Source: Cytophagales bacterium (GTDB lineage: Bacteria; Bacteroidota; Bacteroidia; Cytophagales; 172606-1). From it: a stretch of DNA of 64,000 nt. This document shows, in pieces, positions 25,188 to 34,385 of this stretch. A program made the translations under genes and the position numbers. The stretch lies in contig JAUJMU010000001.1 of NCBI GenBank assembly GCA_030446715.1, positions 721,297 through 785,296 of the forward strand. The letters run 5' to 3'. The stretch's first letter is position 1; every line of letters begins with the position of its first letter. The notes under the pieces were generated by a model. The model saw only the letters and a program-made list of their open reading frames with translations, did no database searches and was not told the origin of the DNA.

Positions 25188-26702
25188 ATGGATATGATTT
25201 TTGAGCAAATCAGCAGCCAGGATTATATGCCGCACGGGCATTGTTACTTCTGGGAGCCGTATATTCTGTGGTCGCACGCCATCTCCGACGGGATCATTGC
25301 CCTGGCCTACATGGCCATTCCGCTGACGCTGATCTACATTTTCCGCAAGCGTAAAGATTTCAGGTTCATCTGGATCATGGTGCTGTTTGCCGTCTTTATT
25401 TTCGGCTGCGGCATCACGCACGTATTCGACGTAGTCACCATCTGGAATCCCATTTACCGGCTCGACTCCGTAGCCCGCATTGTTACGGCAATGGCTTCCA
25501 TCGGTACGGCCCTGGTGCTGGTAAAGATCACGCCCGATATTCTGGCCATCCCGACGGCAAAGCAGTGGATGGATGTAAACGAGGAGCTGAAAGCGCAGCT
25601 GGCAGCACTGCGCGAAAAAGACCGCACCATCGAGGCATTCAAAGAATTTGAGGCCCTGACCGAAACGCTGCCGCAACTGGTCTGGACCAACCTGGCGGAT
25701 GGCAAGGCCAGATTTTACAACCAGCGGTGGTACCAGTACACCGGCCTTGATTTTGAAGGCTCTATTACCGGGGCATTGCAGAAAGCGGTAGTGCCTGACC
25801 GTTTGCCCGAAATACTGGATGCGTGGGAGCAGGCCCTGCGCCATCAGCAGCCTTTTGAGCGGGAAATGTGCATTGCAAACCGGCAGGGCGAATACCGCTG
25901 GCACCTTGGCCGGGCGGTGCCCGTACAGACGGCTTCACTCACCGGCCTCTGGGTGTGTACCCTCACCGACATCCACGACCAGAAACTACAGACCCGGGTG
26001 CTGGAACAGAAAAACCGCGAACTGGTGCGGACCAACAATGACCTCGATAATTTTATATACACGGCCTCCCACGATCTGAAAGGCCCCGCATCCAACATTG
26101 AAGGCATAGCCGGACAGCTGCAGAAGCGGCTGGGCAACCAGGCCGACGAGACCGGCGAAATGCTGCTGAGCCTGCTGGGGCAGTCGGCCCAGAAGCTGAA
26201 GCACACCATCAATGACCTCACCGAAATTGCCAAGGTGCAGAAGAATATGGAGGAGGAAACGGAGGTAAACTTCTTCAGTGAGGCGCTGGCCGATGTGCAG
26301 CACGACATCGCCCCGGTGATTGAAGCCGCGGGAGCAACGATTACGGCGCAGTTTGAAGCCACCACCATACCTTTTCAGAAGAAAAATCTCCGGAGCATTT
26401 TCTACAACCTGCTTACCAACGCCATTAAATACCAGTCACCCCACCGGCCGCCGGTGATTCGCATTGAAACCCGCACCGAAGAAAAGTACATCCGCCTGAC
26501 CGTGGAGGATAACGGCCTCGGCATCCGGGAGCAGCACCAGGAAAAGCTTTTCCGGATGTTCAAGCGGTTTCATACCCACGTAGAAGGGACTGGCATCGGT
26601 CTGTACATCGTGAAGCGGATTGTGGAGAACAATAACGGAAGGATAGAAGTAGAAAGTGAAGAAGGCCGGGGAACTGCTTTCCATATTTACTTCCCGCTTT
26701 AA
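25188..26702 (+). CDS. Sensor histidine kinase with ethylene-receptor-like membrane domain, PAS, HisKA and HATPase
   Basis: A 504-aa protein. Residues 28-125 align with the ethylene-binding domain of plant ETR1. ISDGIIALAYMAIPLTLIYIF, FGCGITHVFDVV and VTAMASIGTALVLVKITPDIL contain equivalents of ETR1 Asp25 (D34), Tyr32 (Y41), Pro36 (P45) and the copper ligands Cys65 (C74) and His69 (H78), all at identical spacing. A PAS/PAC segment follows at about 150-265. HisKA has the phosphoacceptor in TASHDLKGPASN, and the HATPase_c domain shows LLTNAIKY, VEDNGLGI and GTGIGLYIVKRIV. The output partner is not adjacent. Whether it binds Cu and ethylene or another small ligand is not shown. Confidence 0.9.
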   Translation: MDMIFEQISSQDYMPHGHCYFWEPYILWSHAISDGIIALAYMAIPLTLIYIFRKRKDFRFIWIMVLFAVFIFGCGITHVFDVVTIWNPIYRLDSVARIVTAMASIGTALVLVKITPDILAIPTAKQWMDVNEELKAQLAALREKDRTIEAFKEFEALTETLPQLVWTNLADGKARFYNQRWYQYTGLDFEGSITGALQKAVVPDRLPEILDAWEQALRHQQPFEREMCIANRQGEYRWHLGRAVPVQTASLTGLWVCTLTDIHDQKLQTRVLEQKNRELVRTNNDLDNFIYTASHDLKGPASNIEGIAGQLQKRLGNQADETGEMLLSLLGQSAQKLKHTINDLTEIAKVQKNMEEETEVNFFSEALADVQHDIAPVIEAAGATITAQFEATTIPFQKKNLRSIFYNLLTNAIKYQSPHRPPVIRIETRTEEKYIRLTVEDNGLGIREQHQEKLFRMFKRFHTHVEGTGIGLYIVKRIVENNNGRIEVESEEGRGTAFHIYFPL

Positions 26703-26791
26703 GTGGTTATTCGTTATCAGCTGCTCCCGGAGAGATTACTTACGATTACCCCCTTACGACTGGCGACTGGCGACTTATGACTCCCCACTCC

Positions 26792-27664
26792 CTAATGCGT
26801 TTTAGTCATGCCCGCCGGGATGGCAAGCACAAAGTCTGCCGTGCCCCGCCCGGGCTCTTTCAGGGAGCTTATTTCTTCCTGTTCCACCGAATGAATGGTG
26901 ACAATCTTCAGGTCCGGATCGCTCTTTTTCAGATACCACACAATGCCCTCAAAATTCTGGGAATGGTAGGTGCCGTTGAAGTGCAGGAACAGCTGCCCGG
27001 TGGCCAGGTTTCTGGTGATAAAATGCGCCATGGTGGCATCTTTCACTGCCTGGGCTTTGGCAAAATTCTGGAGACTGGTCCCGCTGCCGCTGCCGTGGCT
27101 GCCCGTCATTTCCAGCATGTTTTTGTAACCCGGCAAGGTAAGGTCTACCTCAATGGGCAGGGGTGTCATCCACTGCTTTGCCTCCCGGGGCAAGGCGTCC
27201 AGCACCCCCAGATCCGATTTGGAAACGAGGCTGGCGTACCGCCTCGGAATGTTGGTGGCAATGAAGGGAAGCTGGTGCTGCCGGGCAAAATCCACCAGCG
27301 GCTTGTAATCCGTTTCGTAATTCCGCCACACCTTTGCTTCAGTCCCGAACTGCTGGCCGGTCAGCATGCCCTGCAGGTATTCGTTCAGCACCAGTTGATC
27401 GTCAGCCTCAAACATTTCAGCGCCCATCACCAGCCTGTTGCCTTTGCCCTTGTACAGGTCTTTGGCAACCTCCAGCTGCAGCCAGTGGCAGATCGGGTTG
27501 TTATGCAGTTCGCCAAACAGGACCACGTCTGCCTGTTGCAGGCGTTTCACCATCTCCGGGTAGCCGGTTGCCTTGCCCTTTCCCGTAAAGAGCTGGTAGG
27601 CAGGCTTTGCCGGTACGAAGGAAAACAGCAGCCAGCAACTCAGCAGCAGCGCCGGTCGGTTCAT
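26792..27664 (-). CDS. ChaN-family haem-regulated lipoprotein-like protein
   Basis: A 290-aa secreted protein with a signal peptide (RPALLLSCWLLFSFVPAKPA). VVLFGELHNNPICHWLQLEVAKDL is the ChaN motif 1, GAEMFEADDQLVLNEYLQG motif 2, and FIATNIPRRYASLV plus a His-rich segment (GSHGSGSGTS) follow. The fold is related to TraB/GumN (Tiki-like) proteins. ChaN of Campylobacter binds haem and takes part in iron uptake, but some relatives act as proteases. No iron-uptake genes adjoin it. Confidence 0.85.
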   Translation of the reverse strand: MNRPALLLSCWLLFSFVPAKPAYQLFTGKGKATGYPEMVKRLQQADVVLFGELHNNPICHWLQLEVAKDLYKGKGNRLVMGAEMFEADDQLVLNEYLQGMLTGQQFGTEAKVWRNYETDYKPLVDFARQHQLPFIATNIPRRYASLVSKSDLGVLDALPREAKQWMTPLPIEVDLTLPGYKNMLEMTGSHGSGSGTSLQNFAKAQAVKDATMAHFITRNLATGQLFLHFNGTYHSQNFEGIVWYLKKSDPDLKIVTIHSVEQEEISSLKEPGRGTADFVLAIPAGMTKTH

Positions 27665-27708
27665 GCGGAGCAGGGGTTAGAGGGATTTATTGCAGAAATA
27701 CTTGCTCT

Positions 27709-28947
27709 TTATTCTCTGACCCTTACGGTGAGCAGCGTAACGTCATCCGTATAGACCATACCGGCCCGGTGGCCTTCTACGGCGGCAATCACGCGGCGGT
27801 GAATGGCTTCCGGTGAATCGCTCCGGAAGCGGTCTACCATTTCGCTGATCCGGTCACCACCGAACTCTTCGTCCCGGTCATTGGTCACTTCCACCAGGCC
27901 GTCGGTGTAGGAGAATAGCAGAAATTCGTTCAGGTCTTCAATCACGGTTTCTTCCAGAAAGGGCAGCGGCTTGAATATACCCAGTACGGTGGTGCCTTTT
28001 TCGAGCAGTTCGGGCTCCTGCCGGCCCCGGCAAAGCACGGGTGCGTTGTGGCCCGCATTAACGTAGGTGAGCTTTTTGGCCTGCCGGTCGTAGATGGCGC
28101 AGAACAGCGTGATAAACCGTTCGCCGCCCGAAACCTGATACAGGGCGTAGTTCAGTTCCTGGATAATCTGCTTCAGGTTGCCCGTCTGCCGGGCCAGGAT
28201 ACGCAGCGAAGCCTGAAAATTAGACATCAGCAGGGCTGCCGGAATGCCCTTGCCGGATACATCGGCTACGCACATCAGAAAGGTATGCTCATTGATCCGG
28301 ACAAAGTCGTAATAGTCGCCGCCTACGGAATGGTGGGGGAAGTAGTCGGCTTTTACCTGCAGCGTAGCAGTGTTGGGCAGGTTCCTGGGAAACAACATGC
28401 CCTGCACCTGCTGCGCAATTTCGAGTTCACGGTTAAATGCTTCCTGGGCCATCTGGCGGCGGGTCAGTTTTTTATTCTCAATCGCCACCACAATAATGTT
28501 GGTCAGCGTTTGGAGAAACGTGATGCCGGTGTTGCTCAGGGGGCTGTTTACCGTGTCCAGGCCTTCTACAAACACGTAAGCCAGAATGGTATCCTTATGA
28601 AAAACGGGTATGACCAGATCAAATTCGCGGAAAATTTCCGGCAGGGCTACTTTTTCCACGGGCGTCACCTCCCGGATCTGCAGCTCCGATATGGCCTTGT
28701 GGATGTCGTAAAAGTCGGTCCTGGTGCCGAAGCTCACCTTATACTGCCACACATCTTCCCGCAGGCAGAGCAGCAGCTTCTGTATTTTCAGGTTTGCCCT
28801 CAGGATAAAGTTGTAAATTTTATAAAGGGCGTCTTCGGGCAGGTTGTTGTTGATGGCCAGCGTTACTTCCAGCAGGGCGTTCAATTCAATTTCCTTCAGG
28901 CGGAGCTGATGGTCATTGTCAATAACAGCGGATTGTTTTCCGTTCAT
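27709..28947 (-). CDS. PP2C/SpoIIE-family phosphatase with GAF-like domain
   Basis: A 412-aa cytoplasmic protein. An N-terminal GAF-like sensor (about 15-175) is joined through a coiled linker (ENKKLTRRQMAQEAFNRELEIAQQVQGMLFP) to a SpoIIE-type PPM phosphatase. The phosphatase motifs VGGDYYDFV, CVADVSGKGIPAALLM, YVNAGHNAPVL and LFSYTDGLVEVTN carry the metal-binding aspartates. Such phosphatases typically act on anti-sigma antagonists (partner-switching). No STAS or anti-sigma gene adjoins. ATG 28947 is preferred over an upstream start at 29004, which has no family support. Confidence 0.9.
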   Translation of the reverse strand: MNGKQSAVIDNDHQLRLKEIELNALLEVTLAINNNLPEDALYKIYNFILRANLKIQKLLLCLREDVWQYKVSFGTRTDFYDIHKAISELQIREVTPVEKVALPEIFREFDLVIPVFHKDTILAYVFVEGLDTVNSPLSNTGITFLQTLTNIIVVAIENKKLTRRQMAQEAFNRELEIAQQVQGMLFPRNLPNTATLQVKADYFPHHSVGGDYYDFVRINEHTFLMCVADVSGKGIPAALLMSNFQASLRILARQTGNLKQIIQELNYALYQVSGGERFITLFCAIYDRQAKKLTYVNAGHNAPVLCRGRQEPELLEKGTTVLGIFKPLPFLEETVIEDLNEFLLFSYTDGLVEVTNDRDEEFGGDRISEMVDRFRSDSPEAIHRRVIAAVEGHRAGMVYTDDVTLLTVRVRE

Positions 28948-29114
28948 AGGATTGGCTACAGGATACCTGCGGAAAATAGTCAAAATTTTACAGATATGTA
29001 ACAAAAAGGGGCGTAAACCTTTATCTTCGGAGTAATACTATCCGGGAAAGTGTTTTTCAACACCTGGGAAAGTACCGTAAGCCCTTCTACGGACCGGGGC
29101 AAAATGAGATACAG

Positions 29115-29993
29115 ATGGCAAGAAACGTATTTTTATTGATTTCTGTTTTTCTGCTTCCGTTCGTAAGCTTGGTTGCCAGTGGGCAGCCCGCTTCAGAAAA
29201 GAGCATGCTGTGGGAAATTTCCGGCAAAGGTTTATCCAAACCTTCATTTCTTTTTGGTACTATCCACGCCATCTGCGCTGAAGATCTGGTCATTACGGAA
29301 GCCATCCGGAGCCGGATAAACGCGTCGCAGCAATTGTATCTTGAGCTGGACATGGACGACCCCGGTATGTTTGCCAACATGCAGCAGATGATGCTCATGC
29401 AGGACGGCACCACCCTGAAATCGCTGCTCAGTGAAGATGAGTACAAGCTGGTCAATACGTACTTTACCGATTCCCTGGGCATGCCGCTGGCCCTGCTCAA
29501 TACGGTAAAGCCCTTTTTCCTGACTTCAATGATGCTCCCGGCCGTGCTGGACTGCCAGCCTGCCTCCTGGGAAGCCTCCCTGACCCAGCTGGCACAGACG
29601 AAAGGCACCGAGGTGAAGGGACTGGAAACGGTGGGGGAGCAGCTGGCGTTTTTCGATAAGATTCCCTACAAAGACCAGGCAGCCATGCTGGTCGGGAGCC
29701 TGAAGGAGTCCGGCAAATCAAAGGAAGAGTTCCGGACGATGGTAAATCTATACAAACGGGGCGACATCGAAGGGATTCAGAAGCTGATTACGGATCAATC
29801 AGCTGGCATCGGGAAGTATGATCAGCTGCTGGTAACCGAACGCAACAACCATTGGTTGCCGGTGATCCGCAAAGCCGCGGGCGAAAAGCCGACCTTTTTT
29901 GCGGTAGGTGCGGGCCACCTCGGCGGTACCAACGGCCTGATCCGCTTGCTGCGCAAGGCCGGTTACAAGGTAAAGCCGGTAATGGGAGAATAG
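29115..29993 (+). CDS. TraB/GumN-family protein
   Basis: A 292-aa secreted protein with a signal peptide (RNVFLLISVFLLPFVSLVASGQ). SFLFGTIHAICAEDLVITEAI carries the GTIH motif typical of TraB/GumN, GLETVGEQLAFFDKIPYKDQ the second conserved region, and FFAVGAGHLGGTNGLIRLLRKAGY the closing G-G-HL segment. The family shares the Tiki-like fold with ChaN, encoded 1.5 kb upstream on the other strand. Its biochemical function is unresolved; the family is found in membrane and periplasmic settings. Confidence 0.9.
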   Translation: MARNVFLLISVFLLPFVSLVASGQPASEKSMLWEISGKGLSKPSFLFGTIHAICAEDLVITEAIRSRINASQQLYLELDMDDPGMFANMQQMMLMQDGTTLKSLLSEDEYKLVNTYFTDSLGMPLALLNTVKPFFLTSMMLPAVLDCQPASWEASLTQLAQTKGTEVKGLETVGEQLAFFDKIPYKDQAAMLVGSLKESGKSKEEFRTMVNLYKRGDIEGIQKLITDQSAGIGKYDQLLVTERNNHWLPVIRKAAGEKPTFFAVGAGHLGGTNGLIRLLRKAGYKVKPVMGE

Positions 29994-30051
29994 GTTTCCG
30001 TGGCTGCGTCTGGTGAGGCAGGCAATGCCGGAACTGGATTTTGAATATACA

Positions 30052-30151
30052 CAGGACTTTCTCAAAAGAAGGTAGTATTGCGCTGGTTCAGGCGTCCACG
30101 CCTGGATCAGCTGCCGCGGAGTCAAAGGAGCGGTATTTTGAGAAAGTCCTG
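30052..30151. mobile_element. MITE: 100 bp, 16-bp perfect inverted repeats, 5-bp target duplication
   Basis: CAGGACTTTCTCAAAA at 30052-30067 is the exact reverse complement of TTTTGAGAAAGTCCTG at 30136-30151. The element is flanked by the direct repeat ATACA (30047-30051 and 30152-30156), consistent with a target-site duplication. Its interior has no coding capacity but contains the palindrome CAGGCGT-CC-ACGCCTG, related to repeats at 50425 and 52358. It sits between a gene's stop codon and its terminator. Confidence 0.82.
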
Positions 30152-30155
30152 ATAC

Positions 30156-30198
30156 AAAAGAAAGAGGCTCCTGCAATCAGCAGGAGTCTCTTTCTTTT
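30156..30198. terminator. Strong bidirectional terminator
   Basis: A 19-bp stem with one G-T wobble (GCTCCTGC / GCAGGAGT in its upper part), flanked by A-rich and T-rich arms and a 5-nt loop. It lies between the convergent TraB/GumN and DUF4168 genes and serves both. Confidence 0.85.
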
Positions 30199-30204
30199 AC
30201 TGTC

Positions 30205-30767
30205 TTACGGCCGCTGATCTATCAGCTTCTGTACCCTTGCCTGTACGGCCGCATTCTGCTGGTAGGCCAGCATGATCTGCTCGAACTTCTCCAGGGTGAT
30301 GCCTTCCTTTTCAATGGCCTGCTGCATGCTTTGTTCGATCTGCGGCTGCATCTCCATAATCCGCTGAGCAGCTTTACTGAAGGCCGCTTTCTCCTCCGGC
30401 GAAGCCTTTACTTCCCCAAGCTTCTGTTCCTGATGGGCCTTGGCCATCTCAGTAAATTTTTCTACGGTCAGTTTTTCTTCCTCCACTCCACTACGGCCAC
30501 CATGGCCTTCTGGCTTTCCTGCTGCACGGCAGCGGCTTTGGCGCTTGCCTGCACAAACTGTTTCAGCTCGGCATCCGAGATATCTTCTGTTTTCAGCTGT
30601 GGCTGGGAGCTGGTATTGCCCTGAGCGGGAGCCTGCTGAGCGGGAGCTTGTTGTGCCGGAGATTGCTGAGTGCCGGCTTTTTGTCCGTAGGCAGCACTGC
30701 TCAGGCACATGGCCGCAAGGAGGCTCGCGGCGACAAATATTCCTTTGGTTTTTCTGATCAATGACAT
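30205..30767 (-). pseudogene. DUF4168-family secreted protein, interrupted by a 5-bp duplication
   Basis: Signal peptide (IFVAASLLAAMCLSSAAYGQ), a Gln/Ala/Pro-rich linker with SPAQQAPAQQAPAQ repeats, then a DUF4168 domain. The domain is split: the first frame ends in VVEWRKKN with a stop, while EEEKLTVEKFTEMAKAHQEQKLG continues in the other frame. The plus-strand sequence CTCCACTCCA at 30481-30490 is a 5-bp tandem repeat. Removing one unit restores a continuous 185-residue protein. The lesion is therefore probably a local duplication or read error. Confidence 0.78.
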
Positions 30768-31177
30768 GAGGTAAAGAATTGGGGTGAAAAGATTGGTTAA
30801 TTTTCCCGGACCGGCGGATTTACCCGCTTTTTAAGATTTTATCCGGAGTTATACGGCCCGCATACCTCAAGGTTATCTTTACGGGTCAGCCCGGCATGAA
30901 CGGCCCCGGCAACATCCGGCAAAGGTGCTCTGGTGCCGAGATCCATGCAAATGGAAATCAGGTAGTTAACGTCAATGAAAATTAAGTTGGCTGGTAATTT
31001 ACTTATTCATTCAAGCGGTCCTGAGAGGATCTTCGCAGCGAAAGCCAGCCAGTGATCTGCCCCGCCTTGAAGATTCTTTCGGGATGATCATACGGAGGGG
31101 ATCCAGTGAAGTACATAAATACCTGCTTCTCAGAGTCATCAGGGGACAAAAAAATTATCTGAAACCCGTAACCAATC
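30768..31177. other. Intergenic region, no gene recognised
   Basis: About 400 bp without a credible ORF. An 84-residue frame at 31003-31257 on the minus strand has no recognisable features and overlaps the terminator, so it is treated as spurious. Confidence 0.4.
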
Positions 31178-31219
31178 AAAAGGCCCTGCATGAAGCATGT
31201 GCTCTGCGCAGGGCCTTTT
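31178..31219 (-). terminator. Terminator of the GHL10 hydrolase gene
   Basis: 12-bp perfect stem AAAAGGCCCTGC / GCAGGGCCTTTT around an 18-nt loop, about 70 bp after the minus-strand stop at 31288. Confidence 0.75.
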
Positions 31220-31287
31220 CCTGAACCCATCACATAACATAGCCGGGGAGAGACCATGTGACGGGTGAACAGCGGACAGGAAGGCGA

Positions 31288-34062
31288 CTACTCCCCCCGG
31301 ATCAGCTTGTAGGTATATGCTTTCCCCCCGGTGATCAGGCGGGCAAAGAACACCCGGCCACCTGACTGTCTCATATTTACCCGGAAGCTGTATACTTTAC
31401 CGGCTTCAATGCCTCCTTCGTACAGCCGGTGAAGTTTATTTCCCTGCGGATCATAAATTTCCAGCACGGCATTTCCAATAGCAACCCCTGCGTTGAAGTT
31501 GATGGTTACCTGATCGGTGAACGGGTTAGGGTAAGCGGTCAGCAGGGTAACTTCAGTTGCGGGGAAAGTATCAGCCCCAACCCCTGCTGCCGGTATGCAC
31601 GCGTCCAGACTGCCACTGTTTCTCAGCAGTAAAGCCACTAAGCCTGGCGAGGTGCAAATCTGTATTCCGAAACCCGGTTTCGGTCTGTTGCCGGTTCTGA
31701 TGCACACCTGCACTTTGTCGTTGAGGTCGCCGCATCGTACATCAATCACCCGTATGGTCGCCACCGACGATCCCGTACAGCCAAACTCGTTGGTCGCCAC
31801 CACAGTAAAGGTATAAAGGCCTGCCGCGGCTGGCGTAAATTCCACCGTTTCTCCATCTGTGCTGCTCAGGCCTGCGGCTGGGGTCCACTGGTACCGGCTG
31901 TTGCCGGCCGCCGAGGTGCTGTTGGCAGCAGTAAGCGTCAGTGACTGTGCGCCATAGCCCAGGGAAATTGTATTCTGGGGCAGGCCCGTGAAGGTCTGAT
32001 CCATACGGCTGAAACTGACGGTTACCAGCGGTTCGGTACCGGTTACGGTTACGGTAGCCGTAGCCGAAGCCGTATTGCCGCTCTTGTCGGCAACGGTGAG
32101 GGTTACGGTATTCGGACCCATATTGGCGCAGGTGAAAGCAGCCGGCGAGACTTTTAATGTACTCATATCGAGTCCGCAGTTATCCCAGGTACCGTCGTTG
32201 ATGTCGTCGGCAGTGATCGCAACAGTCCCATTGCTGAGGGGCCGCGTGATGTTGCGCGTTATCACAACGGGCTCAATATTGTCTTCGGGCGTTATGCCGA
32301 AGGTACACACCGAAGATTTACCCGATGCATCCGTAGCCGTCAGGGTGATGGTCACCACTCCCGTGCCGGACACTGCCGTACCCGGGGTGGGCAGTTGCGT
32401 TACCGTGATCTCGCCGGGCAATGACACATCATCGGTTACGGTTGCCAGACTGCGGAAGTCAGGTAATACGGCTGCGCACGAAGCGTCAAGGGCCAGTTTC
32501 TGGTCTTCAGGGCACGCAAGGGCCGGGGCCGCGTAGTCCGTGGTGTTGGATGGTGCGCTTTCGTTATGGAACCGGTCCAGGGCCGTCACCTTGTAATAGT
32601 ACGTCACACCGGGGTTTTCCGGAACGTCCGTAAAAGTGCTTACAGCCGTGTTGGTAACCGCAAGCAGGTTATTGGCACCCGCCAGGTTGATGGCCGGATT
32701 TTCAGACCGGTAAATGGCAAACTGCCTGACTTTATCAAATTCACTCCCGGCCTCTTCGGGTTTGGTCCAGGTCAGGGTCATGGAACCGTCATCGCTGCGG
32801 GTGGCAAACAGGCCGGAAGGGGCGGCCGGCGGGGTATCGTCGCGCCACGGCATGGCCGGCAGCAGGGCCGGCTTCCGGTAGAAGTTGAGGCGCAGTGAAT
32901 CGCGGAAACCGAGCCGGGTAGTGGCCCGCAGGCTGCTCGTGTTGTAAACCGCCTGCCCGTATACATTGGCAAGGCTCCGGTTCATGCGCACCTGATTGGG
33001 TATCTGTGATGGGTTGGCCCAACTGGGTCCCTGCGCCGGATCGTTCACCTTATAACCCGCAAGGCCGATGTAAATATGCCGGCCGAAGGAGTTGTTGTTC
33101 CACCAGGGCGTTACAATCCCGTAGTCCGCGCCGGACTGGCCGATAAACCAGTACACCTGCGGGGCGATGTAGTCCACCCAGCCTTCCTGCAGCCATTTCC
33201 GCGAATCGGCGTGCAGGGTTGTGTAGTGCTCCAGTCCGCGGGTATTGGATCCTATTTCGGGATTCGTGCTGTTGCGGTAAATGCCGGTCGGGGAAACCCC
33301 GAACTTTACCCACGGTTTCAGGTCTTTGATCGTTTCGGCCACCCTTTGATCAGGATGTCCACGTTGTCGCGCCGCCAGTCGCCACGCTGTTCAGGGAAAA
33401 CCGCGCGGATCAGCCGCGTACGAAGCATCATCGTTGTATGGGATAACACCCATCCCCGCGGCGGCGGGATAAAAGTAATCATCGAAGTGAATGCCGTCTA
33501 CATCGTAGCGCTGCACAATATCGGCAATCACGCTGGTTACGTAGTCCCGTACGGGGGCAAGGCCGGGGTCCAGCACCCGCAGGTTGCCCTGGCTCAGCAG
33601 CCATTCAGGATGCACCTTGGTCACGTGGTTCGGGGCGAAGAGAGGCAACTGGGTTACATTGGCAATGGCCCGATAAGGATTGAGCCAGGCGTGGAACTCA
33701 ATGCCCCGCTTGTGGCACTCATCGATCATAAACTGCATCGGGTCCCAGTCCGGCTCGGCGGGGGCCCTGCCCTGTACACCGGTCAGGTCCGCTGACCATG
33801 GCTCAATATCACTCTGGTACATGGCATCGCACTGACTGCGCACCTGAATATACAGGACATTCAGCCCGGTAGCCTTGTGGTGGTCAAGGATCAACAGGAA
33901 AGCAGCCCGCTGCTGCGCAGGCGTCTGGCTGCGGTTGGGCCAGTCAATGTTGGCGTAAGTGGCAATCCACGCCCCGCGTAATTCCCTTTTTGGTATTTCC
34001 TGGGCGATGCCGCAGCGAAGAAAGGCAAAAGATAAAATTATTGAGAGTAAGATTTTTTGCAT
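31288..34062 (-). pseudogene. T9SS-secreted GHL10-family glycosyl hydrolase with FN3 and HYR-like domains, two compensating frameshifts
   Basis: Reading through two indels gives about 924 residues: signal peptide (KILLSIILSFAFLRCGIAQ), GHL10/DUF187 hydrolase (RELRGAWIATYANIDWPNR, HAWLNPYRAIAN, YDVDGIHFDDYFYP, LKPWVKFGVSPTGIYRN), an FN3 domain (PSGLFATRSDDGSMTLTWTKP), HYR-like repeats (ACPEDQKLALDASCAAVLP), a PKD-like segment and a C-terminal T9SS sorting domain (LTAYPNPFTDQVTINF). The frame slips by one base near 33392 and returns near 33343, so both flanks share a frame while about 16 codons (EQRGDWRRDNVDILIKG) lie in another. A sequencing error is the likely cause. The protein would cleave or bind cell-wall or environmental glycans at the cell surface. 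Confidence 0.85.
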
Positions 34063-34330
34063 GCGGTTGATTTAATGGTTCAAGGTATAAAACTAGAAGT
34101 TTTTAATTATAATTTTGTACTTAACTTATTAAAAATTTTTAAAATGTAATTTGCACAGTATCAGGCGCATAGATGGAAGATTCTCCCTAAGGAGGGTGCA
34201 ACTTTGAAAAATTACATTAATGTAAATAATCCGAACCACAGTCATTTGTAAAAACCAAGGCCTGAATTTCATTTTTTCAGTGCGGAAGGTATGATTATGA
34301 GATCGGAGCCGGGCGGACGGGTTTGGGTAC
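34063..34330. other. Intergenic region upstream of the GHL10 gene
   Basis: AT-rich DNA, presumably with the minus-strand promoter. A short hairpin around CTCCCTAAGGAGG (34181-34196) lacks a T-run. No ORF or RNA gene was recognised. Confidence 0.4.
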
Positions 34331-34333
34331 GGG

Positions 34334-34364
34334 GTAAAAAAAGAGGAACCGGCAACGGTTCCTC
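34334..34364 (-). terminator. Terminator of the sugar phosphate isomerase/epimerase gene
   Basis: 9-bp perfect stem GAGGAACCG / CGGTTCCTC with a GCAA tetraloop. On the minus strand it is followed by a T-run, 22 bp after the stop at 34386. Confidence 0.82.
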
Positions 34365-34385
34365 CGGATAAGATGATTGCTGTAC

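Noticed and set aside
31003-31257. 84-residue minus-strand frame downstream of the GHL10 gene
   Set aside because: No signal, motif or plausible start, and it overlaps a terminator.
33076-33795. 239-residue plus-strand frame antisense to the GHL10 hydrolase
   Set aside because: Shadow frame; the opposite strand encodes conserved hydrolase motifs.
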